Source: Ricinus communis
Taxonomy: Eukaryota; Streptophyta; Magnoliopsida; Malpighiales; Euphorbiaceae
Length of the DNA stretch: 64,000 bases
Direction of reading: 5' to 3'
NCBI RefSeq assembly: GCF_019578655.1
Contig: NC_063261.1
Coordinates: 248,001-312,000 of the forward strand
Shown one piece after another: positions 21,135 to 33,559 of this stretch (position 1 is the first letter of the stretch; every line of letters starts with the position of its first letter). Both the position numbers and the translations under genes were made by a program. The notes beneath the pieces are model-generated. The model made no database searches and was not told where the DNA came from. It saw only the letters and a program-made list of their open reading frames with translations.

Positions 21135-23231
21135 TGTCAGCACCCATTTTCTGAATCTAGATATCGAGGTAATTACATAAAACCTGATGATGAAAGCTAC
21201 TGCCTTTCTCGAGTCTCGGAGATTGAGAAAGGGCGAATCTGAGAGAAGGTTGGGAATAATTGGACTTAAAATTACTTTTCTAAAATCAATTTGGACCAAT
21301 TGATAGAAAAATAAAGTTTGAGGGGTAAAACAACAGTTTTAACAAGTTCAGGAAATAAATTGTCAAAATCTTTAGAACTTTTGCTCCTTAGAGCCAATCA
21401 GCTTAGTATAGAGCTGAATTGGCTCTACACAATGTTGATTGGCTATTTTCCGAATCTGCCGCATTTTATGTATATTTTCGATATGAAATGTCAAGGATTG
21501 GTAAAATAATTTTCTAGAAGGTATTTACAATAATTATTGGAATTTTTTAAATATTATTTTATGATAATTGTTTGAAAATAAAAGATTAAATCTCTTTTTA
21601 TTTGATATTAATCTGATAAAGGAAGTGATAATTACAGTCTATTTTTTTAAATAATTGAATAATTATCAATATCTCCTAGGGTTTCCTATCCCTACTCCTA
21701 CAAATAGAATAATATGGCCTATGTCTAGGGCTAGCTACATTGATTAAATACTAAAGCAAGAATTCCCAAAAAGTTTATAGCGATATCAACATATACAGTG
21801 AGTTAGCCCTTAACAAGCCACTAAGAAAGAGCTCCCAAATTAGGAAATCCATTAAAAAGCGACAAAAAGTTTTCTAAAAATCCCAAAAGCAGAACTAGAT
21901 TCCCAACTATTCTTTAATTCAATAGCTTTCTCGTTTCTTGAGACTCGTAGAATGGACATCCAACATTGAGAACTTGAGGAGTCCCCTACATCCACATCAT
22001 CAACATCTCTTCTCGAATTGCTTCTTATATATATTTTTATTTATATAAGATATTAGGACTATTTTTTAATGTTTGTTCCATATGATTTACATGAGTAGAC
22101 TAGAATTCCTTTTTATTAAATATGTTTATTTTATTGGATTTTGAATATGATATTAAGAATACTTAGTGTTTTGAATATGATTTGATTGGATTTTGAATTT
22201 GATTAGCAAATATAATTAGATTATATTTCCATTCTTTTGTTAATTTTACATATTTCTAATTGAACTTTTACCCTCTGTGCATGTGAAAATCAGTTCTTAG
22301 CGCGAGAAATCAAGGAAAACTGCAGGAAAGCCACCCAAAGCTCTTAGAGCCAATTCAACTGTGCATTGAACCGATCGGCTGTGCATAGTTTTCAGGCTGC
22401 TTTATGAATTTTTGATGTAATCTTGGCAATTTTATGTATTGTAACTTAGTTTTTAGGAATTTTTTTCCAATTTTTAATTATACGCGGGTTGTAATAACTA
22501 GATTTATTTTATGTTCTTTATTTTTATTTTATCTGTGATGGATGCTAAATAACTACTATGTGATTGTCTAATTAAAATTGACATATAAATTTAGACTTTA
22601 AAATTAGACCTAGCATGAAAATTGTAGTTCATCACGTTAACTAAATGGTAATTGGGCCTTAAAATCAACATAGACTTAATGGGCTTTGCCATGCTTTTAG
22701 TTACGTTAAATTAGGCTATATAGATTTAAGATTGTTGAATTGGGCCTTTATCATAAAAAGTAGTTTATTAGGCTTAAAGATTGGAAATTAAAGCATAATT
22801 TGTAATCGGGCTAGACTAGGCAGGCCTTGTATATAATTAACTAGTAAGTTAGATTAATAACTTTGAATATAGGCTGGGTTTTAATAAAATGGGCTAGATT
22901 CAGGTGGACCTCACATGTTGTAGTGCTTGATGTGTAATATATATAATTATTACATTTATAGAGAATAGCCCATTGAAAAGAAAAATAAAGATAAATATAT
23001 ACAAATAAGGAAGTTGGCTTCCGGATGCATCTCTAGATTTGTGATGTAAGCTTCCTTATGGAATCAAGAAACATCACTTATTAGTAAAAGTGTCATGATT
23101 ATTCGGGTGGCAACTTCCATCTCCGTGCTAGTCTTTATGATAAGTTAGCTTATTCCTGATTAGATTAAAAAGCCTTAGAGTATTGTAGTCGTTAAAGACG
23201 CTTGGATGCACGCCTGAAATTGCTGCCCACA
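21135..23231 (+). repeat. 5' LTR of the nested Tat element
   Basis: It begins TGTCAGCACCCATTTTCTGA and ends GAAATTGCTGCCCACA. It aligns with 51416-53022 along its length and with the minus strand of 5881 downward. It contains GCCGATCGGC-type palindrome relatives (AGAGCCAATCAGCTTAG at about 21390, ACCGATCGGCTGTGCATAG at about 22370). Its 2097 bp against 1607 bp in the solo copy implies an internal indel. Confidence 0.8.
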
Positions 23232-23232
23232 G

Positions 23233-23250
23233 TGGCGACGCCACTAGGGA
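23233..23250 (+). other. Primer-binding site
   Basis: TGGCGACGCCACTAGGGA lies one base after the LTR end. It differs by two bases from TGGCGACTCCACTGGGGA, used by Ogre-type elements and attributed to tRNA-Arg. The related element at 49.2 kb has TGGCGACTCCACTTGAGA. Confidence 0.65.
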
Positions 23251-24229
23251 TAAGAGAAGCTAATCCCAATGTATGTTTGTGTTTAATTTTATTATTTAAC
23301 GAATGATTCTTGCATCACTACACTTTCACACATTATGCACTTTGGTCCTTATAGCCCCGATGGCGTCAGTTAGTGGTTCTTTAGTTTCAAACGAACCTTG
23401 GAATTACAATATTGGCTAACCATCACTCACAAGTAATGAGTGAATTTCCTTCGTTGTATGGACCCTTGAGGGAGGAGACGAGCTCAGGAAGAACACTTTT
23501 TGCTTGTGGGAGCCTTTTATCCTTATCCAAGACTCAGCTCACAGTAATGACAGTAGTAATCTCCCTTAGGAACCTTTATTGCTTACTATTTGAGATGTTC
23601 TACTTATAAGTATTCAAAACCCACATATTGGAAAGCCCTGACTAAAGAACATGCAAAATCAAACCCCAGACCCAGAATATGCATGCTTTATACTTGCATT
23701 GGAAAACATCAACTTATCTGTCTTACTCTACTTTGAGAGTTTATGGCATGTACATCAGGCCTACTATTTCCTGCTAATAGAAAGCCCACAGCCAAAATCC
23801 TAGGAAAGAAAGACTCACTATGAACTGTGTGCGAGAGTAATAAAGTTGGAAGGATGCTTTGTATACTAATGTGTGTACTAACCCTTTTTCTCGTTTATCT
23901 TTTTGCATAGCACGTGCATCATGCATCTCATACATTACATGCATCATACTAGCCCTTTTGTTTATAGCCATATAGACACTCCTTTAGGTTAAAGAAGACA
24001 AGATAGTGAAAGGCGGGAGAGGATACTAATCTCATGAGAATCTGAATTGTGTTAGAGCTCCTTGAAAAGCTAAGACATCAAGCCTTCCACAAGTGAGACT
24101 GAAGCTACATCTTAAATGGCCAACGAAAGAGGTAATGAATAGGATGTTGAGATCCTTACGATATCGTTATTGATGATCTGAGGGGTGTGGTGCAGGAAGA
24201 ACTCTGACAACTTTTGGCTGGGATGGCTG
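23251..24229 (+). other. Leader of the Tat element
   Basis: No coding similarity. It separates the primer site from gag. Short frames here lack motifs. Confidence 0.5.
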
Positions 24230-25350
24230 CGAATTAAGCTCCACATGCTGCTCTAATTGCTCCGGTTAATCGTCCTGCTACTATTAACCTAATGGCAGTC
24301 GTAGCAAAAACTACTGGCGCCACTACGGTTGCTGTAAATGCCAATGCCAAAGATCTTGCTAGAAGGGGACTGCCCTCAAATTTCTGAGATTTTGACAAGT
24401 ATGTGCTAGACCAAGCCAAAAAGGAAATAACCCTTTCCACTAATGAAGCTGTAAGTGCCTTAAGCACTATGCTTGAAAAGATATAAGACATGCTGGAAAT
24501 CAAAGGGTTGGACCCGACCTATGATTTCAAGGAATTAATATTGACTAGTGAAGATAAGCTGCCTGCAAAGTTCAAGATGCCTGAGATGAATAAGTTCAAC
24601 TGGACTAGTGATCTGAAGGTTCATCTAAAAGAGTATGTTACTATCATGGGAACTATACAGCTGAGTAGGATCTAAATTGTCAAACTATTTATACTGTCAC
24701 TAGAAGGACCTATTGTAAACTGGTATCATGGTCTGAAAAAATTCACCAAAGTTGAATGACATGATTTATATAATTCATCTGTTAAGCAATATGACTATAA
24801 TACTTAGTTGAAAGTCTCAATTAGAGATCTTGAGTCTACCAAACAAAAACTGAATAAGTCCTCTGATTTCTTGACCAGGAGGAGAAATAAGGTTGTATTG
24901 ATAAAGAACAAGCCTTCTGAAAAGGACCCAAGTTCGTATGCTGGTCCAATTCTTCCTAGTTGGGTCAAAAGACTTCAGATGATGAATCCAAAGACGTTCA
25001 TGGAGCTGTATGATGATGAACTTCAGGTCAAGGAATTGAGAATGACAAAAGGAAGACTATGCAAACTGATGGGAGGCCAAATTATTAGGTTGGAGGGAGC
25101 AGGATTTTAGACGTAAATTTCGTCCAGCAACCAAGGAAGCTCTCCAACTTCAAGCAACCTCTCTCAAAGATCTTTGAGAGGTTAGTGTAGAATGGCGTGC
25201 TCTAACCAACTACCCTAAAAAACCCACCTAACCTAAATGCACCTGGTTACAAACCCAACACCTACTGCAAATTCCACCAAGCACCCGGCCACCACACAGA
25301 TAACTGCATCCGGCTAAAACATGAAATTCAAGACCTTATTGATGTCGAAA
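24230..25350 (+). pseudogene. Gag of the Tat element
   Basis: 24490-24675 has DKLPAKFKMPEMNKFNWTSD and LKVHLKEYVTIMG. Next come NWYHGLKKF and KQYDYNT, then 24808-25110 with RDLESTKQKLNKSSDFLTRR and KPSEKD. This is the usual order of a plant gypsy capsid (KxxMPxxxKFxGxxDPxxHLxxY...WYxxL...F...QY..N...L..L.Q..NESFxxFxxRW). A nucleocapsid-like knuckle follows near 25270-25330 (YCKFHQAPGHHTDNC, with Cys-His-Cys but a reduced first pair). Stops interrupt the frame at several points. Gag would package element RNA. Confidence 0.8.
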
Positions 25351-26099
25351 AACTGAATGACCCAAACCAGTCGAGTACCAAAAGAAACCTCCTACCAAAC
25401 TACAATAACACACCATCATCATACCAAGTGTCCATGATCACCCCTGAATTTAATGAAGAGGACATCATGAACTCTTTCAAGGACATATCCCGACTTGAAC
25501 TAAAACTAAAAATGAAGCCAAATAGCCCAAAAACAACCTCCATCGAGCTGTGGGCACCACTATCCTTGGTGTTCCGTCACCTAAAATGGAGTAGGAAACT
25601 CAAGCTCCAATCGCCTAAAAATAATCTTAAACCTCACCATGGTCAGTATTGCGAGTATCGGGCATGTAACGGACTAATGCAAATGTCTCAAGCACGAGAT
25701 CTAAGACTTTGATTGATTGTGGGAATAGTGAGTTGAACAACTTCCTTATTATGAATATGAAGATCTATTGGGACAGCCTTCGAGCAAGTTTGATTTCAAG
25801 GTCTGCTATTCGAATCCTCCTTTGGTTGACATCTGAATTGAGGACATTGTGCCAAGTGGTTGGGGGTCAGATGATGAAGCAGCCTATGAGCCTTGTCTTT
25901 TAGATGTTTGAAAAGAAGGAAAAATGAAGTCAGTCATGGCTATAGACATCTGGTATAGTTTCAAAGATGAGTGTGAGGTCCAAGATGCCGGGTCAAAGGA
26001 TATCTAAATAGACAAAGACTCCAACAAAGAAGCCGACTTAGTAGGTAAAGACACGGGGGTTCAATGATTGAAGCAGCTTGAGAAAGCTTCTGAGGGGGA

Positions 26100-26628
26100 C
26101 AATGGTTATTAGAACAGCTAAAGAAAGAAAGGAAGATAGTCGACATCTGGGAGCTGCTGATGCACTCATCGGATTATAAAAGCTACCCTTGAAGAAATGA
26201 TCAGAACGATAATTAATAAGACCACCGGAATGATCACTTTCTTGTATGAGGACTTACTACTTGAGGGAAGAGACTACAACTAGGCTCTCTATATAATAGT
26301 AGAAGTCAAGGGGAAAAGGATCCCATGTATGATGGTATATGATGAGTCAGCCGTCAATGTATGTCCTTTTCACATACTCCCCAAGCTAGGGATGACTGCA
26401 AAAGATTTGAAGCCATCAGATTTGGTGATAAGAGCTTATGATGAGACAAAGAAACGTGGAAGGAATATTCTTAGCATTAATAAAGATGGGTCCTATCGAA
26501 TCATGAGAGGAGTTCACTATCTTGGACATCCCAATAACTTTTGCACTGTTATTAGGAAGGCCATGGTTCCATGCTCTAAGAGGAGGTCCTTTTCCACTAT
26601 GCATGAGAGGTGCAAACTTTTTAAATAA
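26100..26628 (+). pseudogene. Aspartic protease region of the Tat element
   Basis: The translation gives MITFLYEDLLLEGRDYN, then IPCMMVYDESAVNVCPFHIL and LKPSDLVIRAYDETKKRGRN. In Tat proteases the active site is D-N-G-S-A-x-N followed by VMP and later VRAFDG; here it reads DESAVNVCP, so the catalytic Gly is lost. The frame ends near 26628, just after the AMVPC...STMHER remnant of the post-protease block, where CACTA sequence resumes. Confidence 0.7.
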
Positions 26629-26629
26629 A

Positions 26630-27480
26630 AATATTTAAGAAGTGCATAATTTTTATTTGATGTCTATTTATATTTTATTTATTTATTTGGTTGAGAAACT
26701 TATTGTGTAATACTGAGCATTTGGTGGCCTGAGGAGTATCGAAGGCACATACTTTTATTTTTCTTTAAGTATTTAAGAAGTCATAATCTTTTATTTGATG
26801 TCTGGTTAATTTTAGGATAAATTTTAAAATACAACCTTGTGATTTGGCACTTTTACACTTAAGGGACAAAGGTATTTTTCGTATCAAATGAGTAACAAGT
26901 GTTTCATTTTTTAGTTTTTTTAGATACATTCAATATTTTTCTTATTTTCTAAATTGTAAATATTAACATAATTATAAATATTTGATAAAATAAGTATTTT
27001 AATTAATTTAGCATCCAATTAGATATTTTGTGATCATAAAAGAATTGTTAAAACATATATTTTTTAAATTTTAATCAAATTTAAGAAATAAATTTTTTAA
27101 ATAAAATTTTAATATGTTTATGAATTCTTTGATGTATTATTGGATGCCATATTGCTTAAAATCATAATTACGTAATAGTTCATATTAAATACATGCAGAA
27201 CTATATAAAAATAATAAAAAATATAAATATATACCTAAAAATGCTAAAAAAATAAAACACGTGGTACTTCTTTGATACGAAAAATACCTACATCCCTTAA
27301 GTAAAAAAATGTCAAACCACAGGATAGATTTTTTAGCTTTACCATATATTTTATTTATTTATTTGGCAGAGAAATTTATTATGTAATGCCGCACATTTGG
27401 TGGCTCGAGGAGTATCAGAAGTGCAGGCTTTTTATTTTTTAAAATATATTAAAAGTGTATAAATTTTTTATTATAGGAAA
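26630..27480 (+). repeat. Tandem duplication of about 165 bp, second unit split by a foldback element
   Basis: Unit 1 (26632-26773) and unit 2 (26774-26803 plus 27344-27440) share TTTAAGAAGTxCATAATxTT, TTTATTTATTTATTTGG and the block CATTTGGTGGCCTGAGGAGTA (20 bases shared with one mismatch). A third partial unit follows near 27445. The foldback element 26815-27343 separates the halves of unit 2. Confidence 0.7.
26815..27343. mobile_element. Foldback MITE-like element, about 530 bp
   Basis: The outer ~100 bp are inverted repeats of each other: left GTGATTTGGCACTTTTACAC with AAGGTATTTTTCGTATCAAA, and right, reversed, GTGGTTTGACATTTTTTTAC with TAGGTATTTTTCGTATCAAA. The interior is AT-rich and non-coding. 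Its insertion into unit 2 of a tandem repeat is visible from unit 1. A target duplication is not certain. Confidence 0.75.
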
Positions 27481-27599
27481 TGGAATCGTTTTACAGGTGA
27501 TAGATGTTTTTTTTTATAGGGAAGATATTGTCGGATTCTTGGTAGTTCTTTTTGAAAATATATAGAATGCTTCGATGTAATTTCCTTATGTGATAAATA

Positions 27600-29262
27600 T
27601 GTTGTCAATATATGTAGGTTTTACATATGGTAGGTAGGAAAGAAATGCTAGTAGGCCTCGATCTACTACACCTGTACCATCTCTATCTACCATCACACGT
27701 CCTCTACCTCCTACTACACATATTGCACCATCACATAACCTCCTCATCCTCATCCACCCCCACCTTTACAGCTTTCATCATCACATACTCCTCTACCTTC
27801 ACCTCTACCTCTACAACCATCATCATCATATCCACCTTGCCCTTATAGTATACACTCTCCATCATCACCTAAATTGGTGGATGCACCAGCTCTACCTCCA
27901 TTGATGCCTACAGTGTTTGGTACACCATCTACAGCTGGGTCCGAATTCCATACTTATTATGGATTAATACATAGTGACCTATGAGTCACTTGTATAATAA
28001 TATGTAAGCAATATATAATTTATTTTATTACGTATCTGTTTACAAATAAATATTTATTAACTCATATGCACTAACATATATATGTTTTATATGTTCTATT
28101 ACAGGTTGGAGTCGTATGGGTCTTACTCACGCAAGATTCAGAAGATTTTTTAGGAGAAGATAGACGTGGAAGGGATTAGGTGGAAGCTAATTTCTAAAAA
28201 AACTAAGGACTTTTACTTTGATGAATTTAAGGTATTTTTTTGATAACTTAAACTTTAAAAAAGTGTAGAATATATATAAGATGTCTAGCTTATAATTCGT
28301 TATATTTTTTGTAGAAGCAGTGCTTGTGGGAGGAAGCGGTAGATGCTCTCGTTCGAGAGGCATGGAAGAAAAAAGTGCAACTCGATATTGTGATATGATA
28401 TGCGAGCTAAAGAAGGCAGGCAAGAAGCTAGAGTTTGTGGAACCGGAAGCCTGAGAGAGATGGCAACAGAATGGAACATGCTTGAAGCCAAGCGGATATC
28501 GGAGCAGTACTCCCAAAATCGGTTATCACATGCTTCTGATGGCTCTATACCATCTACCTATGCAGGAGGAATGACTACCCATCACAAGCATCAGAGACGA
28601 CTTATAAATTTATTATTTGAATTTTTCTAATATAATATATATTTTGACGACTTATATTCACTTTCTATTAATCAAGTGTAATCAATAGGACGACCACCTA
28701 CTGCTCTAGAGTTGTTTCTACACACCCACACCAAAAAGAGTGATGGCTAGACTTTTGTAGATTCAAAGTCTAAAGCTGTTCATGTACACTAACTTATGTA
28801 ATGTAAAATGTCTTTAATTTAATTTTATAGTTTATTAACATGTCCTAAACTGTTTCACTCAATTTTTAGGATACATATGAGACCATAGATGACAACTCTT
28901 TATTGTTTGAGGTTATCAGTGGCGAGGAGAAGAGTCGGGCCCACGGTCTTGGCTCATAGGGTTTTGAGTTTTATCAATGCGATTCTGCCTCTTCTTTAGC
29001 GACATACCCTTCTGGTGGTAGTACAAATTCCACCGAGCTTTAGGACTTGCAGACGAGGGTGTTTGAGCAACATTTGCAATTCCAGGAGCATAATCTATAG
29101 ATTTAGGAGCAGAATGTGCAAATTCAAGACTTACAACAACATTTGCAAGACCTTGCCCCCTAGATCCAGGAGATTTGCCCAGCTCAACCTCAGTCTCAAC
29201 CTCTACCTCAGCTCAGCTCCCTCCCCAGTATTTTGGTGACGATGAGTCACCAACTCATTAAT
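27600..29262 (+). pseudogene. TnpA-like Ptta/En/Spm protein of the CACTA element, multi-exon
   Basis: A proline/serine/threonine-rich N-terminus (27650-27990) is followed by spliced blocks. 28105 onward reads like LTHARFRRFF and TFTLMNLR. After an intron at 28232-28314 come EALVREAWKKK, MICELKKAGKK, QYSQNRLSHASDGS and HHKHQRR. Later come RPPTALELFLHTHTKKSDG and DSKSKAVH, then across an intron (28784-28869) DTYETIDDNSLLFEVISGEE, and a Gln-rich C-terminal coiled-coil stretch (near 29040-29220). This block order is that of plant Ptta/En/Spm (transposase 24) proteins, which bind subterminal repeats. Several stops (for example near 28740 and 28960) make it a pseudogene. Confidence 0.8.
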
Positions 29263-29871
29263 TATTTTTGACATTTACATTGTATTACAACTTTTGACAC
29301 TTACTATTTTTTTATATCATTATAACATATATGTCTCATACAATTGTTTTTACTTTCTAAATTTTTTTTAATATACAATTAATTTTGCAAACATTTAGCG
29401 TCTTGATAATTATTATTCAATAAATTTATTCATATATAATAAAAATTTCAATAATTTACTGACAGATTACCGACAGGTCTAGAAATTTTTCTCTTTTTTC
29501 TTCTAAAAAAAATTAAATTAAGTGCCAACGATTTCCTGTGAAACAAAAAACGTTGTTAAATCTCATTCAAATTAGTAATTGAGGTTACACAAAATGTTGC
29601 TAATATGTATAATTTACTAACGGCTTTTTGATAATATATCTGTCGGTAACTTGTCTCCAATTAACAAAAAGAAAGACAATTTAGCGACAACCTCTCTGAC
29701 CAATTAGCGATGATTTCTGTTTTTGGTAATTTACCGACGGTCTGTGATTTTGTCAGTAATGATTTACTGACCACAAATTTACTAATAATTTTTTTTTAAT
29801 TTTAATCCTTCAGTATTATATTTACCGACGATTTGCCCTTAATACCGATGAACTGCTAGTTTCTTGTAGTG
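29263..29871. repeat. CACTA right subterminal repeats and terminus
   Basis: Copies of TTACTGACAG, TTACCGACGG, GCGATGATTTCTG and TACCGACGATTTG recur, ending with CTGCTAGTTTCTTGTAGTG at 29871. Beyond it lies the TTG duplication. Confidence 0.8.
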
Positions 29872-29874
29872 TTG

Positions 29875-31224
29875 CGAAAATATGATTCTATATTCTCAAG
29901 AAACTATCTTGTGTACCTTGTATTGACATGCTCCATCCACCTGTTCGGGCTATGTACCTCTCCTCTTCCTTCCGATCTTTGGTTATTTATTAGGCATAAT
30001 TATCATGATCGACTTGATTTCCCAAAAATCATTTTTCTTAGTTTGGTAGGTCCAAAGTGTTAATTTTGGAGCCCTGCATTCCATTCTATACGGATGTATT
30101 CTCCATTTCCCAATAAAAATAGAAGGAATTAATCAATTACATATTCTTTTCCTGAAAAGATAGGTGATGTTTTTTTATTTATACATAAATTAAAAGAAGT
30201 AAGTACTTTAATAGTTGATATTATTAATTTTTATTATTTTCATAAAACGATGTTAAATAGTTAAAATTTAGATATCTAAAATTCTTGAAACATGCATTTA
30301 GTGCTTGATTAAGTAATGAAAAAAATTATATAATTCTGGTATTAAATTTAGTTAGATTTCTTTTAAATTTTACTATATATTTCATTCATTTGCTTTATTT
30401 AATTTATTTTATATTTTCAATAAGACTCATTTAATTAACAATTTAACATCTAATAAAGGAACAATAATATTTTAGAAAAATATTCATATATAAACAGAAA
30501 AGACAAAATGCATTATGTAGTCTCCGAATTTTTAAATTTTGTTCTATTAAGTCCTTATACATTAATTGTATTTTACTGAATCCTTAATACATCAATTGTG
30601 TTTTGTTGAAACCTTAATCATTTATTTTTATCATATTAAAGACCTTTTTAACAATTTTTTTATTTATACTATAAAACATTAGCAGTGTTAAAAATTAAAA
30701 AAATTATATAATTCCATAATGAAATTAAAGTAACAAAATAAGTAAACGAATAACCTAAAATAAATAAATTTTCATGCAGAAAATTGATGAAAAGAATAAC
30801 GACACTTGAATTCAATTGAAACAAGGCTGGAAGTGGCATCTCAAATCTTCAATCCAGTACCCATATATTAAGTAGCTGAATCGACTTTTTCTATTTTTTT
30901 TTTATGCATTTTCCCTCTTATTTTTCAAGAATAAACAACATTGAATCTACCAAATTTGCGTTATTAAAAAATAAAAATACTAAAGATAGAAAAATAAGAA
31001 ATCATAGAACTGTTTTCTCTTCAATTTTAAAATCATTTACTTATTATAACGATAAGAGCTTTTATTTATTATTTTATTGGTATTTTCTGATGAAATATCA
31101 GCTCTACTTCTTTTTTAATTGAGTGTAAAAATTACAAACTTGATCAATTTTTAATAAACTCTTAATGTAAATATGATAGTCTTGAGGATCATTAAATTAT
31201 AATAGAAATAAAACGGCTCGATAA
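29875..31224. other. AT-rich non-coding DNA
   Basis: No coding similarity. Near 30525-30655 an imperfect tandem repeat of about 40 bp (AAGTCCTTATACATTAATTG, AATCCTTAATACATCAATTG, AACCTTAATCATTTATTTT) resembles a decayed MITE arm. Confidence 0.5.
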
Positions 31225-33411
31225 TGTAATATCCAGAAAATTTATAAAAAAAATAATAATAAAAAAGATTTTTTTGCCCTTTGTCCCTCTCCCTTTCCCC
31301 TCCCTCTCTTTCCTCCCCTCTCCCCTTTCCTTCCCCCTTCCTCTCCTCTATGCCGATAGCACTCTCTTCCTCCCTCCCTGCCTGCGTTGAACGGAGGGTT
31401 GCCGCCCATCCAGCCCCTCTCCCTTCCTCCTACTGTCGCGCCGCCCTTCCCCTTCTTCTTCCCTTTCGCAGCGACGTCGACCAAAGAAAGGAGCTGCCAT
31501 CGCCGTTTCGGCCGCCTGCCAATGTCCAATCAGCCGTCTAACGCCAAATTCGGGTCCCTCACCATCGAAAACAAGACTCCCCCGTTCTTTTCCATCGCCG
31601 GCAGCCTCAGAGGAGCTTCGCCGGAGCCGAGACTTTTCAGCCCCGATTTGGTGCCTTCCGTTGAGTTTATGGCTGAAACTCTTGTGTTTTCGGACTCCCC
31701 GAAACTCAAGCTTCGCATAGGCACTTTCGGATTCAAATTCCGACACCATTGGCAGTACTAGCTTCCGGACCCCGGCGTTTTCCGGACACGCGAAATTTTG
31801 AAATTTCGGCTCGATATAATTTTATTTGGACGTCAAAAGTTATGTTTTAATTTTAAAAAAATATTGTTGCTATTAATTATCAATTATAGATAATTTAAAT
31901 TTAATTAGATTTAGTTAATTGTGATTTGTGGTGTGTTGGGGAGTTGGAAAAAATAATGTAGTTTTGTGGCCCGACTCCCGTTAGTTAATCCCAGAATATT
32001 TGAAGTGTTTCTAGCAGGTTCTTGAACCATTGTACGGGGGGAAATATTCATAATGTAGAGGAGGTTCTGCCAAATTTTCGATAGAATTCTCAAGTCTGAA
32101 ATATTTTTTTAGGCAGTCTAATCTATGGGTCTAGGCTTAGAGAAATTTAAAAATATCTATTAATCGAGTGTTTTCGTGAATAGATAATCTATCCATCCCT
32201 TGACTCTACCCGATCATGAGCTGTGAGTTAAAGTCATATAATCACTGTACCATTGGCATGTCTAAATTTAATGCGATGTTTAATGATTAATATTTAATAA
32301 GGTTATTATTATCGTAATTATAAGTAATTTTGTTTAATTGATAATTATCATGAATAGTACTAGTATTATTATCAGTAAATTTATGTCATTATTTTGAATA
32401 TTTTTAATTAATGTTATTTTAATATTAGTATTATTATCACTGCTTATAATTGCATGTTTGCTAATTCTGAGATTTCTAAATTTTTAATTCTCAGTATGTT
32501 ATTGATTAATTTATGTTGGCCTGTGATTATTTTATTTATGATTTTTATAAATGTTGTGATTGTGACATTAGGATGAGGTGACAGTAGAACATGTCACATG
32601 ATGGGTTACATTAGGATTGCGTGCGCACCGATAATAATGAGAGGCAGATAACAAAGGTTATTTTTGGATTTTGCCCTGGTCGAGTATAAATCTCAAGGCT
32701 GTGAAAGCTTGACTGCTGGAGAAAGGTCCCTAATCGAGCAATGCTCTTTGGCGCCAGCTTAATTGGGAATCAAGTTTCTAGGCTAGATGTAAGGACCCTG
32801 GTTGAGCTTCACTCTCTAGGCGCCATACCTATTAGAATAAGAGAGTCGAAAGACTACTAGCATTTTGGGTTGGGGTTCTGCTAAGCCACTCGTCCCATAA
32901 GTCTTTAAATGTACTTTCTTTCTAAATTATGGCATGACTCGTACTTTAATACAAAATGACATGATATATTGATTTAGTGAATATTATATTGAGGAGACTG
33001 CAATAGTTACAAGGTTATATGATTTTAACTCATTCTCGAGGCTGACAGTCTCAAGTTCTTTTTTCAAGTGACAGTTAGAGTTCTTTGATGTCTTGCATTT
33101 TGATAGCCCGACTTTCTTCTTAATCGGACCTATTGTAACGAATTTATACTTTTGTATTTGAATAACTTAAAAACTCTAGACTTTCTGCAGTAGTATCTTT
33201 GATATGTTATGTTTAACCTGGTCTATAACAAAATGTGAAATGTTATCAATGACCAGTTAGAGATTTGTATATGGCATGTCAGACATGATTAATATTATAT
33301 TTTCATATGTACTTTATTGAATATCAATTAGTAAGGCTTACTACGGGACTTGATGGCCTTAAGGCTACCCATTCCTAGTGCCAATCACGGGCCCACAGAT
33401 CGGGCGTAACA
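31225..33411 (+). repeat. LTR of a Del/Tekay-like Ty3/gypsy element
   Basis: It begins TGTAATATCCAGAAAATTTA and ends GATCGGGCGTAACA, and its length of about 2.2 kb is normal for Del/Tekay LTRs. A tRNA-Met primer site follows at 33416. The first 550 bp are GC- and CT-rich and open on both strands (31281-31761), but no known protein is visible there and such pyrimidine-rich tracts occur in these LTRs. Internal sequence is only about 150 bp long before mitochondrial-like DNA begins. Confidence 0.7.
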
Positions 33412-33415
33412 AAGT

Positions 33416-33432
33416 TGGTATCAAAGCCTAGG
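33416..33432 (+). other. tRNA-Met primer-binding site
   Basis: TGGTATCAAAGCCTAGG lies four bases after the LTR; it differs by one base from the common plant gypsy site TGGTATCAGAGCCTAGG. Confidence 0.75.
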
Positions 33433-33559
33433 TTTAGTTTTCCTTTGACCTAGGTAGCTTTCTTAACTACTGCGAAGTTAGGAATCCAGTCTTCCCGTCC
33501 CAGATCATATTCCGGTACATCCACAGAAGAGGAAATCGCAATGCATTTTGCTCAGCAGG

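Larger units (their letters stand above)
21135..26620 (+). mobile_element. Tat-lineage LTR retrotransposon, 3'-truncated, nested in the CACTA
   Basis: Order: 5' LTR (21135-23231), primer site (23233-23250), leader, gag (about 24230-25350), spacer and protease (to 26620). RT, RNase H, integrase and the 3' LTR are absent. The protease end is homologous to the 5' limit of the minus-strand element at 15.1-14.5 kb, and its LTR to 3335-5881, so both belong to one family. Gag and protease are interrupted by many stops. Confidence 0.75.
20108..29871 (+). mobile_element. CACTA (En/Spm) transposon with nested insertions
   Basis: The right end, read in reverse, is CACTACAAGAAACTAGCAG. The left end TACTACACAGAAAAGACAG is a decayed version. 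Both are flanked by TTG (20105-20107 and 29872-29874), the 3-bp duplication typical of CACTA. Subterminal regions at both ends (20140-20540, 29455-29840) are full of TTACCGACGG/TACCGATGG-type motifs in both orientations, the expected transposase-binding repeats. A TnpA-like gene lies at 27.6-29.3 kb. No TnpD transposase is recognisable. A Tat-family retrotransposon piece (21135-26620) and a foldback element (26815-27343) lie within it. Confidence 0.8.

Noticed and set aside
27627..27848. Leucine/histidine/threonine-rich frame
   Set aside because: It is an alternative frame over the Pro/Ser/Thr-rich N-terminal coding region of the TnpA-like gene.
31281..31761. GC-rich open frames on both strands (up to 133 codons)
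   Set aside because: They lie in the first part of a 2.2-kb LTR. The low-complexity Pro/Ser/Leu or Gly/Arg products are what a CT-rich tract gives in any frame.
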